NCBI GenBank assembly: GCA_002839855.1
Contig: PGYV01000005.1
Location: forward strand, 19,824 to 83,823
Reading direction: 5' to 3'
Length of the DNA stretch: 64,000 bases
DNA from: Candidatus Goldiibacteriota bacterium HGW-Goldbacteria-1
GTDB taxonomy: Bacteria > Oederibacteriota > PGYV01
Of the stretch, positions 34,150 to 42,445 are shown one piece after another. Position numbers and translations under genes: made by a program. The notes under the pieces were generated by a model that saw only the letters and a program-made list of their open reading frames with translations, searched no databases and was not told where the DNA came from. Within the stretch, counting starts at the first letter, position 1; each line of letters begins with the position of its first letter.

Positions 34150-34926
34150 TTATAAGCCAAGCACGTCTTTCATTGAATACAATCCGGCTTTTTTGCCCTG
34201 AATATATTTTGCGGCTTTTACCGCGCCTGCCGCCAGTGCTTCCCTGGAAAAAATTGTGTGCTTTATTTCCAGTTTATCTTCATCACTCATGTACATTACC
34301 GTATGTTCGCCTATCACTCCGCCGCCGCGCACCGCAAACACGCCAAGCTGGTTCCTGGGCCTGTCGTTATCGCGTCCGTCCCTTCCGTATATGACGTTTT
34401 CGTCATAATCAAGGCCTTTAGCGTCCATTATTACCTGCGCGCACGTAACAGCAGTTCCCGAAGGCGCGTCTTTCTTATGGCGGTGGTGCGATTCCACTAT
34501 GTCAATATCATAGTCGTCCTTCATTATTCTGGTGACCTGATCCAGCACTTTCCACATTACGTTTACGCCCACGCTGTAATTGCTTGCAAAAACCACCGGT
34601 ATCTTTTTTGCCGCTTCATCTATTTTTAACAGTTCTTCTTTTGTGAATCCTGTAGTTGCAAGCACATGTGCTTTTCCGGCTGATGACAGTATTTCCAGCG
34701 CTTCAAGCGATGCCTGCGGCACGGAAAAATCTATGTAGACATCTATATCATTAACAACAGATTTTAAATCATCCGTTACTTTAACGCCTTCAACTTCATT
34801 ACCTACAAATTCATGCCCTTTTCTTTCAACAAGGGCGTTAATCTTAAGGTCTTTACCCCTGGATATAACCGCCGCAACCGACTTTCCCATTCTGCCCGCG
34901 GCTCCTGAAATTCCTATGCGTACCAT
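34150..34926 (-). CDS. dapB: 4-hydroxy-tetrahydrodipicolinate reductase
   Basis: A 258-residue NAD(P)H-dependent reductase, second committed step of lysine/diaminopimelate synthesis. GISGAAGRMGKSVAAVI binds the nucleotide; ESHHRHKKDAPSGTA is the catalytic block with the His and Lys residues; FASNYSVGVNV precedes it. It lies 18 bases after dapA. Confidence 0.96.
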   Translation of the reverse strand: MVRIGISGAAGRMGKSVAAVISRGKDLKINALVERKGHEFVGNEVEGVKVTDDLKSVVNDIDVYIDFSVPQASLEALEILSSAGKAHVLATTGFTKEELLKIDEAAKKIPVVFASNYSVGVNVMWKVLDQVTRIMKDDYDIDIVESHHRHKKDAPSGTAVTCAQVIMDAKGLDYDENVIYGRDGRDNDRPRNQLGVFAVRGGGVIGEHTVMYMSDEDKLEIKHTIFSREALAAGAVKAAKYIQGKKAGLYSMKDVLGL

Positions 34927-34943
34927 AATTTACCCTCCGTATT

Positions 34944-35819
34944 TTAAAACTTTATTCCGTAATCCTTCATAGCTTTCTTTAATTTAATCACAGCCTCAGG
35001 CGCCGGCTTTGTCATAGGCAGCCTTATTTCATCATCTATCAGCCCCATGATTGCCATAGCCGCTTTAACAGGTATCGGGTTAGTTTCAATAAACATAGCT
35101 TTTACAAGCGGTAACATCTTGCGGTGCATTGCCTGCGCTTTTTTAATATCGCCGCTGTTAAAAGCGGTTATCATGGCTTTTACATCCTTGGGAATAATAT
35201 TTGCCACAACAGAAATAACTCCGTGCCCGCCCACCGCTAAAAGCGGAAGCGTAAGCGCGTCATCGCCTGACAGCACATCAAAGTCTTGGCCGCAGGCGTT
35301 TATCACTTCGCTCATCTGCGAAAGGTCTCCGCTGGCTTCTTTAACGCCTGTAATATTTTTAATCTTTGCAAGTTCCGCCATCACGGGAGTTGATACATTA
35401 ACACCCGTTCTGCCTAAAATATTGTAAACAACAATCGGGATTTTAACCGAAGCAGCCACAGCCTGAAAATGCTGTAGCAGCCCTGCCTGTGTGGGCTTGT
35501 TGTAATAAGGATTTACTATAAGGCAGCCGTCTGCACCTGCTTTTTCCGCGGCCTGTGAATACTCTATGGCTTCAGCAGTGGAATTAGAACCCGTGCCCGC
35601 CATGACCTTCATCCTTTTATTCACAAGTTTCACGGTAAGCGCTATTAACCCTTCGTGCTCTTCCACTGTAAGCGTGGGAGACTCGCCCGTGGTGCCGCAA
35701 GGTACAATACCGTCTGTGCCGGCTTTGGCGTGCATCTCTATAAGTTTGGCAAATGCCTTTTCATCTATTTTCCCGTTTTTAAACGGCGTAACTATTGCAA
35801 CGTATGAGCCCCTGAACAT
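34944..35819 (-). CDS. dapA: 4-hydroxy-tetrahydrodipicolinate synthase
   Basis: A 291-residue aldolase condensing pyruvate with aspartate semialdehyde. The Schiff-base lysine is in ITGVKEASGDLSQM; the catalytic tyrosine in IVVYNILGRTGVNV; the GTTGESPTLT loop is conserved. It is followed by dapB and preceded by dapF with a 25-base gap. Confidence 0.96.
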   Translation of the reverse strand: MFRGSYVAIVTPFKNGKIDEKAFAKLIEMHAKAGTDGIVPCGTTGESPTLTVEEHEGLIALTVKLVNKRMKVMAGTGSNSTAEAIEYSQAAEKAGADGCLIVNPYYNKPTQAGLLQHFQAVAASVKIPIVVYNILGRTGVNVSTPVMAELAKIKNITGVKEASGDLSQMSEVINACGQDFDVLSGDDALTLPLLAVGGHGVISVVANIIPKDVKAMITAFNSGDIKKAQAMHRKMLPLVKAMFIETNPIPVKAAMAIMGLIDDEIRLPMTKPAPEAVIKLKKAMKDYGIKF

Positions 35820-35843
35820 GTTATGCCTCCTGATAATGATTTA

Positions 35844-36677
35844 TTATTTATATACACTCTCTGAAATTATTCCTTCCGCGACAACTGAAGCCGGCCCTTC
35901 AAGAAAAACGTCTGTATATTTTCCGTCTTTATACTTAAAAGATATTTTCAGCGTGCCTCCCGGAGCTTCAAAAGTAACCGGGCTTGCCGCCTTGCCGTAA
36001 GCATTCATGATAATCCCGGCAGCCGTGGCTCCCGTACCGCACGCAAGCGTTTCATCTTCAACTCCGCGTTCATAGGAACGGATTTTGAATTTATTGATAC
36101 CCGCCTTTTCTATGAACATGGCATTGGTGCCTTTGGGCGCAAACTGTTTGTGAAAACGGATCTGCTTTCCAAACTTAACAACATCAAACTTATCCAGTTC
36201 TTTTACCTCTGTGACAAAATGCGGGACTCCCGTATTTACAAAACCGCCCTTAAACTCCCCGCCGGTTACTTTGACTTTAATATTAAGCAAAAGCGTATGC
36301 GGGTTTATCATCTGCAGTTTCACGTCGCCGTTTTTCTTTATTTCCGCGTAATGAGGGCCGTCTTTTGCTATAAAATTAGTTTTATCCTTAACATACCCTT
36401 TTTCATAAGCAAAACGAGCAATACATCTTGCGGCGTTGCCGCACATATCAGCTTCTGACCCGTCGTTGTTATAGAACCTCATATAGAAATCAGCGCCTTT
36501 AATACGCTCAAGCAGCAGCAGTCCGTCCGCGTCAATACCGAATTTCCTGCGGCATATCTTTACCACCTGTTCAACGGTCAGCTTAATTTTTCCGGAAAAA
36601 TTATCTATAAAAATAAAATCATTTCCGGCGCCGGACATCTTTGTAAACGGTATGCCTTTAACCTTGATTTTTTTCAT
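35844..36677 (-). CDS. dapF: Diaminopimelate epimerase
   Basis: A 277-residue epimerase converting LL- to meso-diaminopimelate. The two catalytic cysteines are in ADMCGNAARCIARF and TLACGTGATAAG; GAGNDFIFIDN is the N-terminal signature. The product LL-DAP of DapL is its substrate, consistent with the operon. It lies 7 bases after lysA. Confidence 0.96.
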   Translation of the reverse strand: MKKIKVKGIPFTKMSGAGNDFIFIDNFSGKIKLTVEQVVKICRRKFGIDADGLLLLERIKGADFYMRFYNNDGSEADMCGNAARCIARFAYEKGYVKDKTNFIAKDGPHYAEIKKNGDVKLQMINPHTLLLNIKVKVTGGEFKGGFVNTGVPHFVTEVKELDKFDVVKFGKQIRFHKQFAPKGTNAMFIEKAGINKFKIRSYERGVEDETLACGTGATAAGIIMNAYGKAASPVTFEAPGGTLKISFKYKDGKYTDVFLEGPASVVAEGIISESVYK

Positions 36678-36683
36678 TTCATA

Positions 36684-37937
36684 TCACCCGATATCAACAA
36701 TTTTATCCCTGGCTATTATATCTTCCAGCGTTTCTCTTTCCCTTACAAGGTAATCTTTATTGCCTTTAACCATAACTTCCGCGGCCCTGCGGCGGGAATT
36801 ATAGTTGCTTGACATCACCATTCCATAAGCGCCGGCTGTACGCACCGCAAGCAGGTCGCCTTCTTTTACTTCAGGCAGGTGCCTGTCCTTTGCAAGAAAA
36901 TCGCCGCTTTCGCATATAGGCCCCACTATGTCATAAAGCTTAAGGGCTGCCTTGTTTACGTTTACAGGAAGCACCTTATGGTATGCCTGATAGAGGCTTG
37001 GCCTTATAAGGTCGTTCATGCCTGTATCAGTAATAAGAAAGTTCTTCGTGCCGCCTTTCTTATTGTATATAACCTTTGCCACAAGTATTCCGGAATTGCC
37101 CGAAATAAACCTTCCCGGTTCAAGGATAAGCTTAACATTCATCCCCTTAAACATGGGCTTAATTTCGCCTGCAAACATATCCGCGGTTGAAGGTTTTTCT
37201 TCATTGTAAATTACGCCAAGCCCGCCGCCTATATCAAAATATTCTATCTTCGCGCCGGTTTCATTTAAACCTTCAATTATTCTCTTTACCTTGCTGATTG
37301 CTTTTACATACGGCTCTATCGTGGTAATCTGCGAACCAATATGCATATCCACAGCTTTAATATTTACGTGTTTGTATTTTCTTGCCTCTGTAAAAAGCGT
37401 TGTTGCCAGTTCTATATCAATACCAAACTTGTTTTCTTTTTTTCCGGTTGTTATGTAATGGTGCGTGGCGGCTTCAACGTCAGGGTTTATCCTTAAGCCG
37501 ACATTTACAACCTTCTTCATCTTTTTAGCCACAGCGTTTATCTGCTTTAATTCATTTATGCTTTCCACATTAAAAAGCAGTATTTTGCTGTTAATTCCAT
37601 AAACAATTTCCTCTTCTGTCTTGCCCACACCGGCATATACTGTCTTTCTTGGGTCTCCGCCCGCCTTAATGACCCTATAAAGTTCGCCCCCTGACACAAT
37701 ATCAAAACCGGAGCCTTCCTTTGCAAGAATGTTTAAAAAGGTCAGGTTTGAATTCGCCTTAACTGAATAGCAGATAAGCGTCGGGATATCAGAAAATGCC
37801 GACTTTATCTTTCTGAAATGCTCTGTTATTGTCCTGTGGCTGTAAACATAAAGCGGCGTGCCGTACTTCTTTACAAGCGCGTTTACATCCGTGTTTTCTG
37901 CAAAAAGCACGTTATTTTTATAGCCAAAATAGTCCAT
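36684..37937 (-). CDS. lysA: Diaminopimelate decarboxylase
   Basis: A 417-residue PLP fold-III decarboxylase making lysine from meso-DAP. The PLP lysine is in ICYSVKANSNLTFL; HIGSQIT, GGGLGV and the catalytic PICESGDFLA follow. The ATG at 37937 lies 5 bases after GGAGG; a TTG at 37949 would add four residues. It is the first of the lysA, dapF, dapA, dapB, FAH, dapL run. The 126-base leader upstream is too short for a lysine riboswitch and shows none. Confidence 0.96.
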   Translation of the reverse strand: MDYFGYKNNVLFAENTDVNALVKKYGTPLYVYSHRTITEHFRKIKSAFSDIPTLICYSVKANSNLTFLNILAKEGSGFDIVSGGELYRVIKAGGDPRKTVYAGVGKTEEEIVYGINSKILLFNVESINELKQINAVAKKMKKVVNVGLRINPDVEAATHHYITTGKKENKFGIDIELATTLFTEARKYKHVNIKAVDMHIGSQITTIEPYVKAISKVKRIIEGLNETGAKIEYFDIGGGLGVIYNEEKPSTADMFAGEIKPMFKGMNVKLILEPGRFISGNSGILVAKVIYNKKGGTKNFLITDTGMNDLIRPSLYQAYHKVLPVNVNKAALKLYDIVGPICESGDFLAKDRHLPEVKEGDLLAVRTAGAYGMVMSSNYNSRRRAAEVMVKGNKDYLVRERETLEDIIARDKIVDIG

Positions 37938-38063
37938 TTCATCCTCCAATTAGTAAATAATTGCACAATAATAACATAAAAAACCACAGTATTCCACAAT
38001 AAAAACAGCCATAAATTGAACCCGGGATTAAACAGAATTAAAAAGACATGCTAAAAACTTAAT

Positions 38064-38843
38064 TTACCGATGCCCATCAGCCTTTAAATGCTTTTCTATT
38101 GCCTCAATTCTCTGCTTTGAATGCGGATGCGTGGAAAGAAAATACATAAACTCATGTCCTTTTTCGCGCGATTTAAAAAGGGATAAAACCTTTTTAGCGC
38201 CTGCCGCACTGCCGTACTTTTTCATAAGCAAGTCCGCGGCAAACAGGTCCGCTTTTATTTCCTGATGCCTTGAAAAACCGGTTTCTGCGCTTCCAAGCCC
38301 CATATTAACCAGCCCTGAAATATCATTTGACGAACTGTTAAAACCCGCTATAAGCAGGATAAGTATTAAAGAACGCCCAAACCTTCTTAAATGGTCGCGG
38401 TTATTAAAATGCCCCAATTCATGCGCAAGGACAAATACAATTTCATTTTCATTATTTAATTTTTCATAAAGCCCTTTATAGAAAAAAATAATACCTCCGG
38501 GCAGCGCCGCCGCGTTTTCCGTTTTATCATTAATAAACCTTACGGTAAACGCGCCGGCCGGATAACCCGTTAACTTCCCCAAATCATCGGTCAGTTTCTG
38601 AAGTTTCAATTCTTCAGCCGGCCTTTTGACAGACGGTGCGTATTTAGCGGCAAAAACCGAAGATATCTTTCTTTCCGTCTCTTCACTTATATACGGCACA
38701 ACAAAGTTTACCGCGGCGCCAAGAATAAAATAAACCGCGGCAATCACCGCAAGCAGCCCTATTGACAGATAAAGAAATTCCAACAATGGCGAGCTTTCAG
38801 GCGCATTTACACTGCCGTCCGTATACTTCGGCACAAATTTCAT
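38064..38843 (-). CDS. Membrane-anchored M48 family metallopeptidase
   Basis: A 259-residue protein with a membrane helix at about 24-45 (FLYLSIGLLAVIAAVYFILG) and an M48 zinc-protease domain. The HExxH motif is in FVLAHELGHFNNRDHLRRFG, and the third ligand region is TGFSRHQEIKADLFAADLL. The active site would face the periplasm or cytoplasm depending on topology; substrate unknown. It overlaps the YbjQ-like gene upstream by ATGA, and is last of that three-gene group. Confidence 0.9.
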   Translation of the reverse strand: MKFVPKYTDGSVNAPESSPLLEFLYLSIGLLAVIAAVYFILGAAVNFVVPYISEETERKISSVFAAKYAPSVKRPAEELKLQKLTDDLGKLTGYPAGAFTVRFINDKTENAAALPGGIIFFYKGLYEKLNNENEIVFVLAHELGHFNNRDHLRRFGRSLILILLIAGFNSSSNDISGLVNMGLGSAETGFSRHQEIKADLFAADLLMKKYGSAAGAKKVLSLFKSREKGHEFMYFLSTHPHSKQRIEAIEKHLKADGHR

Positions 38844-39295
38844 TTTTTATACCTGATAGCCGTCCCATAAGAGTACACTTCCACGCAGCCTATGGCTTTA
38901 TTGCCTGTCATATTTCCTATGGAAGATGTTTCTATCCTTAGATTGAAAATTTCATCACAGCCCCTTTTAACGGCAGCTTCTTTCAGCCTTAGAACAGCTT
39001 CCCTTCTTCCCCGGTCAACAAGGGTTTCATAAGAAGTTATTCTGCCGCCAAAAATAGTTTTAAGCGACGCAAGGATAAATTTAAAGTAATCGTGAGAAAT
39101 AACGCAGGATCCGGATACAAAATACACTTTATCAATAGCTTTATCCGGATCAATTCCTGATTTTGTGTTTAATACAGGAATCTTAACCAGGTTTGATTCC
39201 CTTTTGTTCAGGCTCCTGTAATGGTTTTTTTCCGCTATAGTTCCGGCTGAAAAACCCACAGCAAGCAGAATAAAAAAGACAATAAGGTCGCCCAT
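38840..39295 (-). CDS. YbjQ-like protein with an N-terminal membrane anchor
   Basis: A 151-residue protein: a membrane helix at about 3-20 (DLIVFFILLAVGFSAGTIAE), then a YbjQ/UPF0145-like domain (VYFVSGSCVISHDYFKFILASL, GRREAVLRLKEAAVKRGCDE, FNLRIETSSIG, and GCVEVYSYGTAI at the end). The domain forms a small pentameric fold in relatives, function unknown. It is clearly paralogous with the next upstream gene, which lacks the anchor. Confidence 0.75.
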   Translation of the reverse strand: MGDLIVFFILLAVGFSAGTIAEKNHYRSLNKRESNLVKIPVLNTKSGIDPDKAIDKVYFVSGSCVISHDYFKFILASLKTIFGGRITSYETLVDRGRREAVLRLKEAAVKRGCDEIFNLRIETSSIGNMTGNKAIGCVEVYSYGTAIRYKK

Positions 39296-39296
39296 A

Positions 39297-39611
39297 TTAT
39301 TCCACCATTACCGCTGTCCCGTAAACATAAAGCTCCGCGGCGCCCTGTGTAATTGAAGACGTGGAAAACCTTACATTAATTACGGCGTTGGCTCCCATTT
39401 TTTCCGCCTGTGACATCATGCGTTTCATAGCTTCGTTGCGCGATTCCTGAAGCAGTTCCGTATATCCTTTTAATTCCCCGCCTACAATATTTTTCAAACC
39501 CGCCATTATGTCCCTGCCAATATGTTTTGCCCTTACAGTACTTCCCGATACAAGCCCATAATGTTCCTTAATTTTCATTCCCGGTACAGTTTCCAGATTT
39601 GTAATAAACAT
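39297..39611 (-). CDS. YbjQ/UPF0145 family protein
   Basis: A 104-residue protein spanning the whole UPF0145 domain: GLVSGSTVRAKHIGRDIMAG, GELKGYTELLQESRNEAMKR, AEKMGANAVINVRFSTSSI and LYVYGTAVMVE. Sometimes described as a heavy-metal-binding-like domain, function not established. It heads the group YbjQ, anchored YbjQ, M48 protease, with an AAAGGAGGG ribosome site. Confidence 0.88.
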   Translation of the reverse strand: MFITNLETVPGMKIKEHYGLVSGSTVRAKHIGRDIMAGLKNIVGGELKGYTELLQESRNEAMKRMMSQAEKMGANAVINVRFSTSSITQGAAELYVYGTAVMVE

Positions 39612-39721
39612 AAGACCCTCCTTTAAATTTGATGTTAATAATTATCCCATATTATTTTAAAATTTAAAAACATTTTTATCCTGCCGTACCCTATTATTCA
39701 ATATCTTAATGTATAGTTTAC

Positions 39722-39750
39722 TTGACATTATGTAAAGTATGCTTTACAAT
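39722..39750 (+). promoter_or_regulatory. Consensus sigma-70 promoter with an embedded operator
   Basis: TTGACA at 39722-39727, 17-base spacer, TACAAT at 39745-39750. Inside the spacer and over the -10 lies a perfect inverted repeat TGTAAAG (39731-39737) TATG CTTTACA (39742-39748). A dyad here is placed where a bound repressor would block polymerase, and the second gene of the operon is a helix-turn-helix regulator, so autoregulation is likely. Confidence 0.85.
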
Positions 39751-39782
39751 TGATAAAATCATAAAAACAGGAGGTATTACAT

Positions 39783-40172
39783 ATGGACAGCAAAAAATAC
39801 AGATTCGCAATGGCAACAGTTGCAGCACTTACAGCGGCAGGGGTTAGCGCGGGGGTAATTCTTCATAACTACCTTATTCCCCTGTTCACTTTGGCAATTG
39901 GCGTACTTCTTGTCATTGTGCTTAAAAGGCATTTAAAAGAAGTAATTATGGAAGATGAACGTATAAAACAGATAAGCGCTTCATCCGCAAGGGCTGCGGT
40001 GACAATATTCAGTAATTTAGCTGCGCTTACCGGTTTATTGCTGCTTGCGTTTTTCAGCAAAGGCAATCATGTTATAAGCGCTGTTGGCTATACCCTTTGT
40101 TTTTCCACCTGCTTTATCCTGCTGGTTGACCTTGTTGTGTATTTTTATCTTGATAAAAAACAGGTGGGTTAA
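39783..40172 (+). CDS. Four-helix membrane protein of the DUF2178 type
   Basis: A 129-residue membrane protein with four hydrophobic helices (about 8-28, 30-46, 70-90, 98-122). The middle loop KEVIMEDERIKQISASSARA, with DER followed by a helix, is typical of DUF2178 proteins, which are usually paired with a small XRE-type regulator. An AGGAGG site precedes the ATG. It is the first gene of a three-gene plus-strand operon with the regulator and lepB. The function of the family is unknown. Confidence 0.8.
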   Translation: MDSKKYRFAMATVAALTAAGVSAGVILHNYLIPLFTLAIGVLLVIVLKRHLKEVIMEDERIKQISASSARAAVTIFSNLAALTGLLLLAFFSKGNHVISAVGYTLCFSTCFILLVDLVVYFYLDKKQVG

Positions 40173-40173
40173 A

Positions 40174-40377
40174 ATGGAAAATAAAGTGCGGCTTATGCGC
40201 GCGGAAAAAAATATCACTCAGGAAGAGCTTGCAGTACAGCTTAAAGTAACACGGCAGACAATAATCGCCATTGAAAACGGAAGATACGACCCTTCTCTTG
40301 AACTGGCTTTTAAAATGTCAGGTTTTTTCAAACGCCCTATTCATGATATCTTCACTTATACGGGAGCAAAAAAATGA
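40174..40377 (+). CDS. Small XRE-family transcriptional regulator
   Basis: A 67-residue single-domain helix-turn-helix protein (MENKVRLMRAEKNITQEELA, then VTRQTIIAIENGRYDPSLEL). It resembles short YozG/Cro-like regulators. The ATG at 40174 is one base after the preceding stop, with GGTGGG as ribosome site. Its end overlaps lepB (ATGA). It probably binds the TGTAAAG-N4-CTTTACA dyad in the operon promoter and controls its own membrane partner. Confidence 0.92.
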   Translation: MENKVRLMRAEKNITQEELAVQLKVTRQTIIAIENGRYDPSLELAFKMSGFFKRPIHDIFTYTGAKK

Positions 40378-41042
40378 CAAACGGATTCTCTGAAACAACT
40401 TACTGGATAATATTCGCCGCTGTTATGGCGTCCTACGCGCTTGTTGTGATGGTCTTTAAATTGAAAAAAGAACACCCTGTGCGCGACTGGGCGCAGGCGG
40501 TTTTTGAAGCTATGCTTATAGCCACCTTCCTTCGAATAACAGTGGTTCAGACATTTGCCATCCCCACCCCGTCAATGGAAAACACCATGCTGGTCGGCGA
40601 CCATCCCGTTGCCATGAAATTTTATTACGGATATTACAACCCGTTTACGGACAAACTGATATTTGATATCAACAAACCCAAGCGCAACGAAGTGGTAATT
40701 ATGCGCGACCCTACAAACAGGACAAACGAAATGTGGATAAAGCGGTGCGTCGCAGTTGCAGGAGATACAGTTGAAATAAAGGATAAAAAACTTTACGTAA
40801 ATAATATCCGTCAGGAAGAAGCATATGTTGTACACGCAAGCCCGCTTTCTATATCAGGATTCTTTTCACCAAGGGACAATTTCCCTTTGACAACAATCCC
40901 CGAGGGCCATATATTCGTAATGGGAGACAACCGTGACAATTCATATGACAGCAGGTTCTGGGGGCCGCTGCCGTTAAAAAAAGTCCGGGGCAAGGCGGTC
41001 TTTGTTTATTGGCCTTTAAACAGGATAAAAGCAATTAATTAA
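40374..41042 (+). CDS. lepB: Signal peptidase I
   Basis: A 222-residue type I signal peptidase cleaving secretory preproteins outside the membrane. Membrane helices at about 8-28 and 40-60; the catalytic Ser is in IPTPSMENTMLVGD, the catalytic Lys in MWIKRCVAVAGD, and the C-terminal boxes are VMGDNRDNSYDSRFWG and the following GKAVFVYWPL. It is co-translated with the small regulator (4-base overlap), unusual company for this housekeeping enzyme. Its end overlaps the convergent DUF3795 gene by 8 bases. Confidence 0.95.
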   Translation: MTNGFSETTYWIIFAAVMASYALVVMVFKLKKEHPVRDWAQAVFEAMLIATFLRITVVQTFAIPTPSMENTMLVGDHPVAMKFYYGYYNPFTDKLIFDINKPKRNEVVIMRDPTNRTNEMWIKRCVAVAGDTVEIKDKKLYVNNIRQEEAYVVHASPLSISGFFSPRDNFPLTTIPEGHIFVMGDNRDNSYDSRFWGPLPLKKVRGKAVFVYWPLNRIKAIN

Positions 41043-41478
41043 ACACCGCTCCGCAGGCAATGCACTTTTTGGTATGGCAGCCGATTACGCCGCCGCATTC
41101 GGGGCACTTCCACTTTTTCTTTTGCGCCCTTTCAAAAGCAGCTATGCCTTTCTCTTTTATCTGCATAAGGTTATCTATAAAACTTATCTGATATCGTGTG
41201 GTATATCTTTTTTCCAGATGTTTTATCCGCGCGCACGGGAAATCCGGACAGCTATAACAGAAACCCGTACTTTTACTTTTTAATTTTTTGCAGTTATAAA
41301 TCAGACATTTGGCACAATGCCCTATTTTACCGTCATCAATCCCCCTGCATCCGACACAATGGTTCTTTTCCCTAAGATACCCCATACAGACAGCACAGTT
41401 CATCCCGCACGGCGCCGCCATAATGATTTTTTTTAACGGTTTTTTCTTAACCGGATTTTCGTTTTTTATTTTTTTCAC
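41035..41478 (-). CDS. DUF3795 family cysteine-rich protein
   Basis: A 147-residue protein starting with a lysine-rich tail, then MAAPCGMNCAVCMGYLREKN and CVGCRGI, CAKCLIYNCKKLK, CYSCPDFPCARI, ending CPECGGVIGCHTKKCIACGA. The spaced cysteines and the order match DUF3795, a putative metal-binding family. GTG at 41478 follows AAGGGG; an internal ATG at residue 20 would give the family's more usual start. Function unknown. The 250 bases upstream (41479-41728) hold no clear gene. Confidence 0.85.
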   Translation of the reverse strand: MKKIKNENPVKKKPLKKIIMAAPCGMNCAVCMGYLREKNHCVGCRGIDDGKIGHCAKCLIYNCKKLKSKSTGFCYSCPDFPCARIKHLEKRYTTRYQISFIDNLMQIKEKGIAAFERAQKKKWKCPECGGVIGCHTKKCIACGAVFN

Positions 41479-41728
41479 TTAAACCCCTTGAACCTATTCA
41501 ATACGGTTTCTATTTATTAAGTTCACTGTGCGCGGCATACTTGTACTTATTGCCCATGGCAACCGCATTCTCCTGTTTTATTATCACAGAAACCGTTATC
41601 CGCTATACCGTCGGCTTTCTGCTATATGAATACAGCACGCATCGGAAATATTGTCCCGCATCCGGCAATACAGACTTTTAACTTGCCTTTTTTATTCTTT
41701 TTATAACCGTTATTAAACTGTAAAAAAA

Positions 41729-42445
41729 CTAATGAAATTCGGGCCTTGGGCCTTCCCCGTTTTCACCCACGAAACCTTTAAGGGTTATTAAATCCGCAAT
41801 CTCATCAAACTGTTTTTTGTAAAATCTTTTATATTCCGGTTCGTAAAAGAAATACGCCCTTGCCACAATATCATCGCTTACAAGGTGGTTTTTCATGGGA
41901 ACAACAAACGCCTCTTCCGCTGTATCGGGTTTTTCTTCCATGTGCAGAAAATCAACCGCAAGGCTGGCTTCACGGAATTCGTCATCATCCACAAGCCGAA
42001 AACCTATGGAAAGCGTAAGCGGAACACCTGTGAGTTTCAGGCAGTAATTATAAACAAGGTCTATATTATAAATTATCTTTTCAAATATATACTTAAGCTC
42101 GCCGGGGGTGTATTTGTGATAATTTTCATCATCAATTTCATCAAATTCGGCATCAACTTCTTCCATCATATTTTCAAGGCCGCTCTCTTTTGAAATTATT
42201 ATATCGTCGGGGTCTTCATTTTCTTCCTCATCCTCTGCCTCTTCCTGCGTGCTGTCTTCTATAACGCTTAAAAAATCCTTTATTTCCTTTAATTCCGGCT
42301 CTGACGCGTCTATCAGGGCATCCCTTACATCTTCAAGTTCAAGGCAGGTAAATATGGCTTTATCCACCTGTTCTGCCGATAAAAACTGGTAAATAAAATC
42401 CGGCAGCAGCGTGGCAAAAGGCAGTTCAACTTTTATTTTGTCCAT
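41729..42445 (-). CDS. Acidic protein of unknown function, coupled to prfB
   Basis: A 238-residue protein I do not recognise. An N-terminal helical part (DKIKVELPFATLLPDFIYQF) is followed by a strongly acidic stretch (EEAEDEEENEDPDD at about 71-84) and a C-terminal part with ENYHKYTPGELKYIFEKIIY and a mixed alpha/beta region ending KGFVGENGEGPRPEFH. No membrane segment or signal peptide. Its start overlaps the end of prfB by 20 bases, so translational coupling with release factor 2 is likely. A role is not visible. Confidence 0.7.
   Translation of the reverse strand: MDKIKVELPFATLLPDFIYQFLSAEQVDKAIFTCLELEDVRDALIDASEPELKEIKDFLSVIEDSTQEEAEDEEENEDPDDIIISKESGLENMMEEVDAEFDEIDDENYHKYTPGELKYIFEKIIYNIDLVYNYCLKLTGVPLTLSIGFRLVDDDEFREASLAVDFLHMEEKPDTAEEAFVVPMKNHLVSDDIVARAYFFYEPEYKRFYKKQFDEIADLITLKGFVGENGEGPRPEFH

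Noticed and set aside
37950-38063. Lysine riboswitch in the lysA leader
   Set aside because: The leader is too short, and none of the conserved elements are seen.
41479-41728. Degenerate cysteine-rich gene fragment in the gap before the DUF3795 gene
   Set aside because: A minus-strand frame reads NKTGECGCHGQ but has no start codon and no recognisable family, so it is not annotated.
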